From positions 2,666,001 to 2,730,000 of the forward strand of contig CM056875.1 of assembly GCA_029876055.1 (NCBI GenBank): a DNA stretch of 64,000 nucleotides, given 5' to 3'. The notes under the pieces are model-generated. The model ran no database searches. It was given only the letters and a program-made list of their open reading frames with translations, and was not told the origin of the DNA. Shown here piece by piece: positions 1 to 11,683 of this stretch (within the stretch, counting starts at the first letter, position 1; every line of letters begins with the position of its first letter). The translations under genes and the position numbers were made by a program. The DNA is from Madurella fahalii (taxonomy: Eukaryota; Ascomycota; Sordariomycetes; Sordariales).

Positions 1-1752
1 CCCGGAGAAAATTTTCATATCGATCCTTGGCGCTTCCAGCTTAGCTTTGGAACGACAACTAACCAGCGTCCGAATAGATACGAAGATGGAGAAGTGCGGC
101 GGTACGGCGCGGGTGAATCCTACAGACCTTTCAATCGCGACCGATCACCGCGCGGCATCCGAAGCCCTTTGAGGGACAGGGGCCGAACTCCGCCAGGAGC
201 CAGCGACAGCTATGTGCCAAGCAGGTCCCCACGACGACGGTCCCGTAGCGCCGATCGCTTCAGACGTGATAGATCCCGGGATAGAGATGGTGGCGAACGG
301 TGGAGACGCAGTCGTAGCAGGGCCAGAACCCCAATCCGGCGGGGCTCGCCCAGACGAAGCCCTCTTCGGCGCACACCTCCTCGCTACATATCCCCCCGGC
401 GGGATGACCGCAGGGACGATAGGAGAGACGACAGAAGAGGCGATCGGAGCGAGCGGGCAAGGTCACCACCTCGCCGGGATTACGAGATCAGAGATATCAG
501 AAGAAGGTCACGTTCGCCGTTCGACAGAGAGAGATTACGCCGGGACCGGTCGCCGCCAAGACGTTCGCCGCCGCCCGGGCCGCGCGGAGGCGGTTCTTAT
601 CGCCCACGCTCCCGGAGTCCGGATCGGCGGGATCGTGACGACCGTTATCCTCCATCGTATCGACGCCAATCACCGCTTCCCAGGGACTCGGTCAACTCGT
701 CAACGATACATTCTCGATCTGCCTCCGGCAGATCTTCACCGTGGCCCCCCTCCGGCAGAGGTCGTGAAGACCGATCCGGACCCCAATCGCCAGCACGGTC
801 TCACGTGTCCAACGCCCCGACACCCATATCGGCGCCCCTTCCGACCCGCGAGGTTGCAAAACCGCCGGCACCTTCTCAGCCAGCCCAGCCAGCTCAGTCT
901 ACGCCGAAACCGCCGGCAGTAGATGTAAATTCGACCCCTGTCAAGTCCCCACCTAGAGGTCCCGCGGCGCTGAGGGCACCGCCCACCGGTCCGGCCGCGA
1001 CTAGGAATTTCACAGCGCCAGCTGCGCCACAGGCTGCGCAGGCGCCCCGGCATCCTCAACCTCCCAGCGGGCCTTCGCGTCCCGGTACCACGAGTCCGAC
1101 CGTTCCCCCCGCAGGCCCCCGAGGTTATGTACCTCCCAGAGGAGGAGGGGCCTTTGCCGGACGTGGTGGTGGTAGGGGAGGCGGAGGAGGCGGATGGTCG
1201 TCCGGACCCACCCGGCACATTTCGGGCAGCGGTGCGTCATCCGTTTCCCCGACCGTCCCGCCCACGGGACCCAGCGCCGGTCCGGCCAGTGGCGGCATAC
1301 CCACAGGCCCCAGAGCCCAAACATCCTCAACCGCAACAGCATCACCAGTAGCGGGCGCCTCGCCCTCCGCGTCCTTATCCTCCTCCTCCAAGCCTTTCAA
1401 CCCTCCCACCGGCCCGGCCGCGCTCGGCCTCGGCATCGGCGTGAATATCCCGCCCCAGCGCCCGACGCTAGCGCAGAGCCTGATGAACACCATGCCGCCC
1501 ATCGTCCCCGGCGGTAAGATCGACCCGTCGGCCGTGGCACCCGTGGATATGGACCCGCACCATAGGAAACTCAGGGAGGAAGAGGAGCGGCTGAGGGAGG
1601 AGCTCAGGGTCAAACAGGACAAGCTGCGGAAGAGCCTGCGCATGTGGGACAGGCTTGAGAGGGAGAGCAAGGGGTTCGAGCTGAAGAGTGATTTGAGCGA
1701 GAGGAGCTTGGAGAATATTGCCGGGGAGGGGTTGGGCGGCGCGGCGTTCTGA
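1..1752 (+). CDS. RS-rich (serine/arginine repetitive) protein, 5' partial
   Basis: The frame is open from the first base of the window to a TGA at 1750-1752, and no in-frame ATG occurs before about position 1480. The start codon must therefore lie upstream or in an earlier exon; a possible acceptor (ACTAACCAG) ends at 66. The first ~200 residues are dense in RS/SR, RD and RSPRR repeats, typical of splicing-associated SR-related proteins. The middle is Pro/Ala/Gly-rich with repeated PTGP motifs and an RGG-like stretch (roughly 350-375). The C-terminus is a charged helix (LREEEERLREEL...) followed by a short conserved-looking tail. A role in nuclear pre-mRNA processing is inferred from composition; I do not recognise a specific orthologue. 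Confidence 0.65.
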   Translation, partial: PGENFHIDPWRFQLSFGTTTNQRPNRYEDGEVRRYGAGESYRPFNRDRSPRGIRSPLRDRGRTPPGASDSYVPSRSPRRRSRSADRFRRDRSRDRDGGERWRRSRSRARTPIRRGSPRRSPLRRTPPRYISPRRDDRRDDRRDDRRGDRSERARSPPRRDYEIRDIRRRSRSPFDRERLRRDRSPPRRSPPPGPRGGGSYRPRSRSPDRRDRDDRYPPSYRRQSPLPRDSVNSSTIHSRSASGRSSPWPPSGRGREDRSGPQSPARSHVSNAPTPISAPLPTREVAKPPAPSQPAQPAQSTPKPPAVDVNSTPVKSPPRGPAALRAPPTGPAATRNFTAPAAPQAAQAPRHPQPPSGPSRPGTTSPTVPPAGPRGYVPPRGGGAFAGRGGGRGGGGGGWSSGPTRHISGSGASSVSPTVPPTGPSAGPASGGIPTGPRAQTSSTATASPVAGASPSASLSSSSKPFNPPTGPAALGLGIGVNIPPQRPTLAQSLMNTMPPIVPGGKIDPSAVAPVDMDPHHRKLREEEERLREELRVKQDKLRKSLRMWDRLERESKGFELKSDLSERSLENIAGEGLGGAAF

Positions 1753-2836
1753 TGGATCTGGCGGGGGTATATGTTGGGTTATGTGAGGAACGGGAAACAC
1801 GAAGAGACTGGTGATGGGGGTACATACTTTACGCAACCCCCGAGCGCTTGGGCGGACATGGAGAGATCATTACAGAGGCGATGGTGGAGACCCATCCACA
1901 ACCCCCCCCCAACCCCCGGTGGTCCGTTCATCGCAGTGGGTCCCACCGATGGATGCCACTGCTCTACTTCACTCGTCTCTCAACACCGAGACGTTGAAGG
2001 AAAAATCAAAAAGGCTCACCTCTCTCCCTCTGACCAGAGAAAGAGACACACATTGATGCGGGACAAAATCCTCCTAGGTATAGAGGAGAGCACCAGGGGG
2101 GTTGCACTTGCACAGGTAACGGGGGAGAAGTGTGGGGGAATAATTCGTCAGTATCCGCGTCTTGTCTGGTCTATATCACTCGCTGGTTTTCGGGTTCCGG
2201 CTCAACGGAACAAGCAGGGGGGTAATTTTTTTTTTTTTTTTTTTTTTCCCCTCTGCATGGACAGTGTCGGGTTTTATTAGAATCATCAGAAGCATGCATG
2301 CACAGCGAGCTAGCTCATCAGGAAGCACCAAACAAAATAAGACGTAGCAAGCATAGCAGAGAGGCTCTAGTTCTTTACAGCAAAAGAGAGCCGAGGGGGC
2401 CCTGTTTATTGCATTTCGTTCATGAAAATCATGCCTTGGATAAATCATGCCTTGGATGACCTTCAAAATCGATCGATTCCTGTCTATTCAACTGGGGATA
2501 ATGTATTTGCGCGCGTCTGTTCTCGAGAGTGGTAGATGAGAAGGGCACAGCCATGACATTACTTCCGTCTTGGAAGCTATGCCAAGGATAGCACATCAGC
2601 CGACAGCCACCGTGGGAAGAGACAACTCTTCCACGTCCTACAGAGCACCCACGATTCAAGGCACGCTACACAGTAACCGCGAGAGGACTATTGTCTAGAT
2701 TTCCTGGCCCTTTTTTTTTTTTTTTCTGGCTATCTGGATAACAACGAACCGCCCATCCCGAGACTACCGTATCTTTTTATTCGCAACGCAGATAGAGCCA
2801 TTTTACCCTCCATCACAGCCGTGGAGTACAACCGAG
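1753..2836. other. Intergenic region between convergent genes
   Basis: This stretch holds the 3' flanks of the RS-rich gene (+) and GAPDH (-). It contains two long T runs (about 2226-2248 and 2710-2725). Short ORFs here have no family resemblance. I see no other gene. Confidence 0.6.
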
Positions 2837-3970
2837 CTATTTGCTAGCATCAACCTTGGCGACGTGAGCGAGGAGGTCCAGGACGCGGCGGCTGTAGCCC
2901 CACTCGTTGTCATACCAGCTGACAAGCTTGACGAAGTTCTTGTTCAGCGAGATACCGGCCTTAGCGTCAAAGATGGACGAGTTGGAGTTGCCGTTGAGGT
3001 CGCTCGAGACGATCTCGTCCTCAGTGTAGCCGAGGATGCCTGGTAACCATTAGCGTGGGCCGCTTTTACAAACATAAAGGGGCCGAAGCAAACTCACCCT
3101 TGAGGGGACCCTCAGCGGCCTCCTTGATGGCGGCCTTGATCTCGTCGTAGCTGGCCTCCTTCTGGATACGGCAGGTCAGGTCAACAACCGAGACGTTGGA
3201 GGTGGGCACACGGAAGGCCATGCCGGTGAGCTTGCCGTTGAGCTCAGGGATGACCTTGCCGACGGCCTTGGCGGCGCCAGTGCTGCTGGGAATGATGTTC
3301 TGGGCAGCGCCACGACCACCCCGCCAGTCCTTGGCAGAGGGACCATCGACGGTCTTCTGGGTGGCAGTGTAGGCGTGGACAGTGGTCATCAGACCCTCAA
3401 CGATGCCGAACTTGTCGTTGACGACCTTGGCGAGGGGAGCCAGGCAGTTGGTGGTGCACGAAGCGTTGGAGATGACCTCGGCGCTGCCGTCGTAGGCTTT
3501 CTCGTTGACACCCATCACGTACATCGGGGCATCGGCCGACGGGGCCGAGATGATGACGCGCTTGGCGCCGCCCTTCAGGTGAGCCTTGGCCTTCTCGGTG
3601 GTGGTGAACACACCGGTCGACTCGACGATGTACTCGGCGCCAGTGTCCCTCCAGGGGATGGCGCCAGGATCCCGCTCAGTGTAGAACTTGACCTTCTTGC
3701 CGTTGACGATCAGGTCGCTGCCGTCGACGGAGACGGTGCCCTTGAACGGACCGTGGGTTGAGTCATACTTGAGCATGTACTCCTGCACAACAACCACCGT
3801 TAGCTCTGACGGGAAGGGCCGGCACAGGATATCAAGCTACTCACAGCGTAGTGGGGCTCAATGAAGGGGTCGTTGACGGCAACAATCTGGACGTCCGGGT
3901 GCTCGACGGCATTGCGGAAGACGATACGGCCAATGCGGCCGAAACCGTTGATGCCGACCTTGATGACCAT
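2837..3970 (-). CDS. gpd1: Glyceraldehyde-3-phosphate dehydrogenase
   Basis: Model: complement(2837..3039, 3098..3782, 3845..3970), 337 aa, the usual GAPDH length. Both introns (62 and 58 bp) have GT..AG ends and keep the frame. Exon 1 gives the NAD-binding start with INGFGRIGRIV; exon 2 carries SNASCTTNC with catalytic Cys at about residue 151, then HAYTATQ and RVPTSNVSVVDLT; exon 3 ends LLAHVAKVDASK. The enzyme converts glyceraldehyde-3-phosphate, NAD+ and phosphate to 1,3-bisphosphoglycerate in cytosolic glycolysis. Strong codon bias towards C-ending codons fits high expression. Its upstream region has a TATA-like box and a CT-rich leader typical of fungal gpd promoters. Identification is secure. 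Confidence 0.97.
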
Positions 3971-4125
3971 TTTGTCTATGATGCGGGACGAGGTGAGCGA
4001 GCTTGCTAGGCGGTTCAGTTTGACGGAAGCGATTGGGATTCAAAGAGAGGGAAGTGTAATGGACGATGAAGAGGGAAGCAAGGGCCAGATCGAAGCCGGA
4101 AGAAGGAAAAGGTTTTTTAAAGCCT
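3971..4125 (-). promoter_or_regulatory. GAPDH core promoter and CT-rich leader
   Basis: Read on the minus strand, a TATA-like TTTAAA at 4116-4121 lies about 150 bp before the ATG at 3970. It is followed by a pyrimidine-rich stretch (about 4110-4035) ending near CACTTCCCTC, where initiation is likely. This TATA plus CT-box layout is known from fungal gpd promoters; the exact start site is inferred. Confidence 0.5.
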
Positions 4126-6689
4126 CAGGAGGTGTAGTGGCCGGAACCGGGCAGCAATTGGTTGGGAGGATGCTGCTCGCAGCAGGTCCGATACAGGCGG
4201 GGTGATGGAGGTGCGGGGTTGGTGGGGGAGCTCTCAATTGCTTACCTGGTTATCTGAGAGAGGATGCTGCTGGTTGAGAGATGTCCTGGAGAGCTGAGGT
4301 TCGTCTGAAGATCCAAACGAGTTTTACAGGATGGCGGATGTGTTGGAAGATTGGGAAAGGAGAAGAAAGCGGCGTGTTGGTGGCATGACCCGAGATAAAA
4401 ATGGTTGAGCAGCTCAAGAAGGTGGGGTGTTCTTTCTCGCATCGCTCTTGCATCACCGATTGCTTCAAGGTGGGGCAACGCCACAACAGCTTCGGCTCCC
4501 TGCTGCTAGTGCGCGACTTCGACCGGCGCCGAGTGTGCACTCCCTCGCTTAGGAAAAAGGGCCTCAATGTGTGCGAGACAGACGGCGAGTCTCTCCTCTG
4601 CAAGTAAATTGCGTAGCTTCAGTCTCGCCCCGCTCCCTCGCCACAATTACATTAGGCTCACTCACCGGGCGACGCCGATTGTTCGTCACACTAATAAGCG
4701 GCCAATCGAACCAGGGCCGTTGACATCCCGTCTGTCCTGTAACTATCCGATTGCGCACTTTGTCTGGCTGGCCTGTACGCGATGTTCTGATTTGAAATCG
4801 CGCGTCATACGCCGTCAGAATTGCTACCCATTCACAGGCGCGCAGGAGTAGCCAGGCAGAGCGCATTACAGCAAGGTAGCCGTTTAACATCTGCGTCTAG
4901 GTCTCGGAGTTCGCGATCGGTTATGAAAAGCGCGGACCGGTACGAAACGGATGGATACGGCTTGAAAGGACCACAGCCACGGTAATCTCGGCCCAAGCTC
5001 CAACGACGGCCATGGTCTTTCCATGCTTCTCCGCATTCCCCGCCGACTCCCGCTGCCGAACTGGAGACTCAATGGCTCCAAGTCCCTCGCCATGATGATG
5101 GCTTTGGTGTTCGAGAGAGCCGTGGTGTTGGACGAAGGTCTTGGCAGAGGCAAACGGAATGAGGCGGCCGTTGTCCGGCTCAGCAACCGTCGTATCCGTC
5201 AGAATCGGGCCGCAGCAGACTTTGGCCGTCACGCCACCACTAGGTAAAAATCAGTCGTCTCGAACCAAACAAGGGCTTGCCAGCACGTGTTGAACGGGAA
5301 AACCGATTGGTGTTGGATTGCGATGGCCCGACACGGCGTTCTAATGTACATTACAGTAAAGCAGCCACGCCTGCCAAGGTTTGGTGATCCGTCACTACCC
5401 CTCCAGGCTCCATCAACCCCAGCATTGGAATTGCTGAGGTGGGAGATGTGTCGTCTGTTGCAAAATAAACAAATGGTAACATATGCAGTGCGCCGAGCTG
5501 CGAGTATAACAGTACTGGCCACATAACCAGGGTTTTGTGTAGCAAAAGCTCATTGTCGCTGATAGCCAACCCTTGAATACTCTGGTCTGGTCGCCTCGAC
5601 GTCATCCCTGATGCGCGCAATCATCCCTGTCAGTTAGCGTACCGGCACCAACCGAATGCCTTGGGGTGGGTCCGAGGCCCCTGAGCTACTCGTCGGGCCA
5701 GCGTCTCGCTGGACACCTAAGAATTGCAACCGCAAGTTGCAGCCGGTGGTTTGTTAATAGAATCTTTCTCGGTGCTCTCGGAACGACCCTGTTAAGTCAC
5801 CAGTACGTGTAGAGTAAGACGCCCCAGAGGAGTTTACACTCTAAGGACTGACGTCATAGGTCAAGGGATTTTCCGCGGCTCCCGGGTCCAGGGTCACGGA
5901 TTTGGAGGTCAGAACTTGAGATAATAATGTTGATCGCCTCTTTCTCCTCTGTTAACGGATCGTATTACCTGCGGCGACATCAATAAGAAGCATACCAGCA
6001 GCGGCCAATTGGTGATTCTTTTTGTCCAGACAACACATGTTCAATTAGGACCTCCATCGCTCTCACCATTGTCGATGCTCCGGGCCGGTCATTGATCTCA
6101 TCCATCTTCAACGGCTCAAGTGGTTTGTATCTTACGGAGAACGGCAGCCACTTCAACGGACGATACTCATCCTGGCCCCTCAAGTTACTCTCCCATCCAT
6201 CTATCAATCAAACAATAGCGCTGCCATGGCGCAAATAGGCACAGCATCTCTGATCCCAATACTTCTAGGACGCCGACGCGTCTCTGCCAACCTCCTGTCA
6301 TTGGAATATCACATTGTGCATTGAAACGCACGGCAATTCGTTCAAGGGACTCAGTGGTCAACTCGATTCCTATTGTCTATATACTCTACAAGCCCATGCA
6401 GGCAGTACATTGCTAGGTAGCCCAGCGGGCCACGCCAACACTGACTGCATCTTTTCTCCGCTCATGATTTCTCTGGGCCGTTCATCTCCGTCCATTTCTC
6501 TCTCCTCGTGAACGTTCTCTGGAGCCTCCTAAGGAAACAAAAAATACCTAGGAGGGGAGAAAAAAAAAGAGAAAGAAAAGAAAAAAATAAAAGAAAGAAA
6601 AAAAGAAACCCTCCCTTCCCTCCCTCATTCCCTTTCCCACCCTCATTCCCTTTCCCATGAAAAGCCACCACCGAAACCACGCCCTTTCC
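4126..6689. other. Long intergenic region upstream of GAPDH
   Basis: About 2.6 kb with no convincing gene. On the minus strand there is a strong splice donor (CCAG|GTAAGC, intron base 4245), which may mark a leader intron of GAPDH transcripts started further upstream. Small ORFs (for example minus 5980-6207, 75 codons; minus 4921-5232, 103 codons) lack recognisable domains. A purine-rich tract covers about 6541-6610. Confidence 0.5.
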
Positions 6690-9600
6690 TCAACCAGCCA
6701 GAGATCCCAGACCCGCGCTTCCCACGCCCATCAACAAGCCCCTCAGCCGCTCCAGATTCCCCTCCACCCCTTCCCACTGGCAAAACACAAACTCGCCCGG
6801 CACCGCCGCCTCGTCCGCGACTCCGAGCCTCTCGCCCGCCGCCGCCAGGAACTGGCGCAGCGCCTGCTCCAGCTGGGCCGTGCCGTTCCCGCCGATCTCG
6901 TGCGCCGTCTCGCACCCGTCGAGCGTGAGGAGCATGTAGAACTTGCGCGTGTCGAAGCGGTAGAGCGACTTGGGCACATGCTGGGCGGCGCCGCCGGACG
7001 GGGGGAGCTCTTATTGTTGCCGTTGCTGTTGCTGTTGCTTTTGTTGGAGGAGGAGGATGGGGAGGAGGACGAGCCGCGCGCGCGGGGCTTGCGGGGCTTC
7101 CTCTTGGCTTTGGGGACTTCAGTTGGGAGCGGGACGGAGGTTGGGAGCGAGGTGGTGGTGGTAGTGCTGCTGCCGCTGCTGCTGCTGCTGTTGTGGCTGC
7201 GGACGAAGACGTCGTGGGTCGTCGCCGGGGAAGCGGCGACGCCGGGCAGCTTGGGAATGGCACCAGCGGTAGTGAAATGCTCCGGTGGCGACGGCACGGC
7301 GTGGCTGATGGAGCTGCTACCGCCCCCGCCCACGGGGAAAGGGGTGGCTGGGCCGGGAACGGCTGAGCCTGCGCCGAGGATGTTCTGGTTTACGATGCTG
7401 GGCGGGGAGGCGTCCGAGTCCCAGCGGACGGCGGCAGCAGGGCCGCGCGGCGCCCGTGTCGGCGTCTGCAGCTGCTGGACCGACTGCTTCGCCTTGCCGG
7501 CGGGCTCTGGAGACGACACGTACGCCGCTGCAATCTCCTTGTACATGCTTGCCATGCGCTGCTTGGCCGCCATGAGGTCTGGGCCGGAAACAGAGCCGAG
7601 CAGCAACTCCTTTCCAAAGATGGAACCGCGCGCCTCGGCCTCCTCGACGATCGTCTGGAGGGTTTTGTACGCCCCGTTTATGAAGGCTTCTTGGTTGCTC
7701 TCTATGCCCATGGCATCCACGGCAACGAGGTGGCTCTTGGTCATCTGCTTGATGCGGTTCGCGGTCTCGGGAGCGCCGAAGTCAGTGGCCGGACCGTTGG
7801 TCAGGATCTGAGAGAGGGCGGTGCCGTGCTTCCTGGCCTCCTGGACTAGGAGTCGGACAACTGCACAGACTCCGGCCTTGACCGATGTGCTATACGCAGA
7901 TGTGCTACCGCTGGGGGGCGAGATATTATACAGCTGGTCAAGGGTGCTTTGGTTGGGAGTTTGGAAGTTCTGCTCAGGGGTCTGGTGCGCGCTAGCGGCA
8001 AAAGCCCCATGGGTATTTGCGCTCTTATGGCGCTTCGTGGGGGTCTCCATGACATGAGAGCTGGCTGCCTTGCGCTTGCTCTCCGATGACGGGGTCTCCG
8101 CATGAGAAGTCGAGGTGCTGCTGGACGCAGGGGATGCCATGGCATTGAGCGAGGCTAGGGATGATGCCTGAGATGGTTGCTTCATGAGCATAGAGTAATC
8201 TATGGGTAGCTGTCCAGTTTGCTGCACAACGGGGTTTCCAACTCCATGGCGAGCGGTGATACTGGTGTTGAAGAGACCTTGACCGCTGATGGGAGAGCCT
8301 TGTTGCACGGTGCCGGGAATATTGGCGCTGAACTGGACCGGGCTGTTGTTGGTAAAACTCAGCTGAGAGCCGCTAGAGACGAATGGATCTGAGACAGTGG
8401 ACTGATTGGAGCCGGAGGTGTAGACATTCGCCTGCTGAGGAGCCGGCTGGAAGCCGCTGGCGATAATCGGATCCGAGTCCGTGTATTGATCGGGACCGAG
8501 TGAAGGGACATTCAGCTGCTGGGACACGCTCAAGGAAAAGTCCTGGGCCCCATTACCCTTGGCGGCCTTCGTCTTGGATGACTTAGACGAGGCAGGATTC
8601 TTCTTGCGGCTTTTTGGCGTCTTGATCGCGGCAGGTGCATCCGTTGTCGGGACGGTATCCAGGGTTTCTGCTTGTCTCACCGGAGCAGCAAAGCCTGACG
8701 ACATGACTTGCTCAATCGTCGGAAACTGCTCCTGGGCATCGGGAGAGAGGATTCCATGGGTGTTGACAACAACGTGCTGGTTATCAACGGGCGGCAAGTC
8801 GGGATACGCACTCTGCTGCTCCGAGGTAGGGTCGGCCGGGACAAGATCGGGCGGGAGGAACATGTTCGACAAGTCGATACCCCGCCTCTCAAGCTCGGCG
8901 TCGAACTCCGCAAAGACACGCTCGAAGTCAAGCGGCTGGCGGAGAGAAGTCTCCCAACTCTCCGGGAGTGCCGCCTGAGTCACCTGGTCAAAAATTTCCG
9001 TGTCATTCTAGGGCAGGAAATACTGGCCTGGGTCGTCCAAATCGAAGCCCTCAAACCAACTGTTGGGGTCCTGGCTCGTTGTCTGTCGGTCTCGCTCCGC
9101 CTCTTGTAGGACATTGGAGGTTCCGGAAATTTCGGCGGCAGGTCTCTCCTCGTCTGTGGCTTCTGCCTCAACCTTCTCACGCTCTTCCTCGGCCCTATTA
9201 GACTCATTGACCTTATCAATGAAAGCCTCGAACTCAGACTGCAAAACGGCCTCGACGTCCTTCTGGACTTCGATTCTGCGCCGCCACATCTCGCGGTCCC
9301 GGGACTGCTTCATAAGCACCACGAAGCCGTCATATCTTGCGAGCTCCGATCTCCGAACATCATCAGGCTTGTGTTGCAGCTGATCCGAGAGTTCAACCCG
9401 GTCCGCCTTGAGCTTTTCAGCTGCCTTCACCGCATCCATTTCCTGGTGGATGTTGATGATGATCTTGGTGACGGCGGGGTTCTTGGCCTTCCATTCTGCA
9501 AATGAATTGCTGTACTTGGCCCAGATGGTCTGGTCGTTGACGACGCGCGCCCGAAGGTTCTCTTCTACCTCGTGATAGTCATTCTTGGTCTTGTTATCAT

Positions 9601-10759
9601 TGTTGTTTGTGAAGCTTGACCACGCCTTGTATGAGGTTCGGTACGTTCGCAAGAAGTTTCGCTCTTTGTCATACCACTCCCAGAAGTCCGCTCGCAGGTG
9701 GTCGGCGAGAGGCGTGACCGGGGCAGGAGGTAAAGGGTTGGGGTTAGTACCAGAGCAAGCTGCATCATTTGAAGACGAAGGAGGCCTGGACAGGGTCAAT
9801 TTGAGCAGACGGGGAGGAGTGCCCGGCGGTGCCCGGGGATTGCTCGACTGGATGATCTCCTTGCTAGCCGAGCTAATAGTGGCCTCTCCGGGCTTAATGG
9901 TGTCCTCGAACGAGGCTTGGGTAATCGGATGCCCGGAGGCCGGAAGCTGGGGATCAGACAAGGCTTCACCGTTGGTGAAGAGCGCCCGCTGAAGGTCAGG
10001 GCCGAAAAGGAGCGCGCCGGAGAAGTCGCTCTGAGGAACGGATCCGTTGGTCAAAGCTCCGATGACGCTGTCTTGGTCCGAACCTAGAAGGGCAGCGTCG
10101 GCTTGCGGGACGTTATACGAGGACGGGCCAGGCTTGGCTATGGTCTCGGTGGGCTCAATTGCTGAGATAGGATTGACCGTCTGCTCATCCTGTGAGTGAT
10201 TAGTCAAGTTCGTGGTGTCCTCAGTGGGATGGATGCTTACCATGGGGCCGGTAGGGATGCCGGTGGTGGTTTGATTGAGCGCGACTGGGCCAATGGCAGT
10301 GCCATTGACTCGGGCTGCAGCATTGTCGCCATCATGGTTAGGGCTAACGGTTGGAAAGGCGAGGTCGGCAGCCTTGACTTTCTCCGCGCGACGGCCGGAT
10401 CCAAGCTGCTCATTATTGCCGTGGGCAATGCTGCTTTTGAGCGTAGACGTGTTTTTGATGTTGCTGGAGACACGAGGTATCGAACACGAGACCAAGTCCT
10501 CTTGAGCAGAAATATTGTCTCTGGGTGCATCGGTGAAAACACCATCGAAAACAGCCTCGAGGTCGCCGTCGCCAAACAGCGAGTCGACATCCGAATAATT
10601 CTCGTTATGCTCATCGCCACCGGCAACAAGCTGGGCAATCGGACTATCTAAGAAGGACGCGGGGGTAGGGTAAGTAGCGGGCTCGTTTACAGCAGGAGCA
10701 GTGCCTGACTGCTTGATGGGCGAGTCGCCGCCAGCGTCCGGGCTGGCGATGGAAGACAT
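6690..10759 (-). pseudogene. Large disordered protein gene with in-frame TAG and a frameshift
   Basis: I do not recognise this protein. Three stretches look coding and line up as one gene. Part 1 (10759-9008) encodes 583 aa: acidic/disordered start, then a charged helical region (about residues 355-540, e.g. DFWEWYDKERNFLRTYRTSY). It ends with TAG at 9010-9008. Part 2 continues in the same frame immediately after the TAG (no ATG until about 8863) through a Ser/Thr/Gln-rich region and a helical domain near RLLVQEARKHGTALSQIL. At the G6 run 7000-7005 the sensible frame shifts by one; the tail from VPKSLYRFDTRKFYMLL to a stop at 6690 looks like a folded conserved end. With one extra base in that run the span is exactly 1357 codons. 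It may be a pseudogene, two genes, or one intact gene carrying sequence errors. Confidence 0.5.
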
Positions 10760-11683
10760 TGTATCGAGTCGGTGGCGAACTAGTTACAACGTGGTGGGGG
10801 TCGATGATATGCTAATGCCGCATGATTTTCGATGGCAAGGTTTAGCTGTGGTTGTGACGGTGGTCGCGATTCTTAGAGGAGAGAAGCACTTGGAGAGTGC
10901 TGCTGATGAGATCGACTCGATGGAGTGTTGTTTGCGAGGTCGAGGGATTAGTGGTTGACCTTCTTTTGGTTCTTGAAGAAGAAAAGAAGAGTGGGAGAGA
11001 AAGGAAATCGACAATCTGGTTTGTGGGATAACAAAATTGTTTCAGAAACTAGAGAAACGGTGGGCAAGTTGTGGGCGATGAGAATTCTGCCACCTTAATT
11101 CGCCTGCGAGGCACCGCGCGATGGATTACCGGCTGCGAACGTTAAGCTGTGGAGGTTTGGACGCGTCGGGTAGTCGGGAGGAGTTACGGCAAGAAGCTCC
11201 TGGCTGAGCACTCACCCACACATTTGGGATGAACACTGGAAGGAGAATGTTTCCACCGTCTTGGCTCTGCTTTGCACAACTGTTCATGACGGCTCCAGCG
11301 GATTCCTCAGCCTGTGGTGAAAGAATGAGAGTAAGGAGTGATAACCGTGGATGTCCTGGGGGAGCTGCTGACAACCACCGTGACCCGGTTGCGCTTGAAA
11401 ATACCGCCGTCCTTTCTCTTACCAACACGAGTAAAGACTCTGTACGGAACGTGTGAATTTATCCGATCCATGGTAGGTGGGAGAAGAGGCGGGAAATGAT
11501 CCTATGAGCATGAAGAAGCGTCTTGGACTACCGGTGTTGAGACCAAATCTATATTGATTGCCTGATCTTATCACTATCATTCCCCTTTCGATCTTCTTCC
11601 CCAACGCCAGAGTATTGCTACAATTATCCCACTTAAAGCACAAACCGAGCCGAGCGCAGAAGATCCCGCGACGGGCTGGACCC
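10760..11683. other. Intergenic region between tandem minus-strand genes
   Basis: Holds the probable promoter/leader of the 6.7-10.8 kb gene and the 3' flank of ies2. No convincing ORF or RNA gene is visible. Confidence 0.5.

Noticed and set aside
5980..6207. 75-codon minus-strand ORF as a small gene
   Set aside because: No recognisable domain, splice support, or promoter; not above chance for a 2.6-kb gap.
6657..7811. 384-codon plus-strand ORF
   Set aside because: It mirrors the Ser/Pro-rich part of the minus-strand gene; its Leu/Arg-rich composition is a GC-rich antisense artefact.
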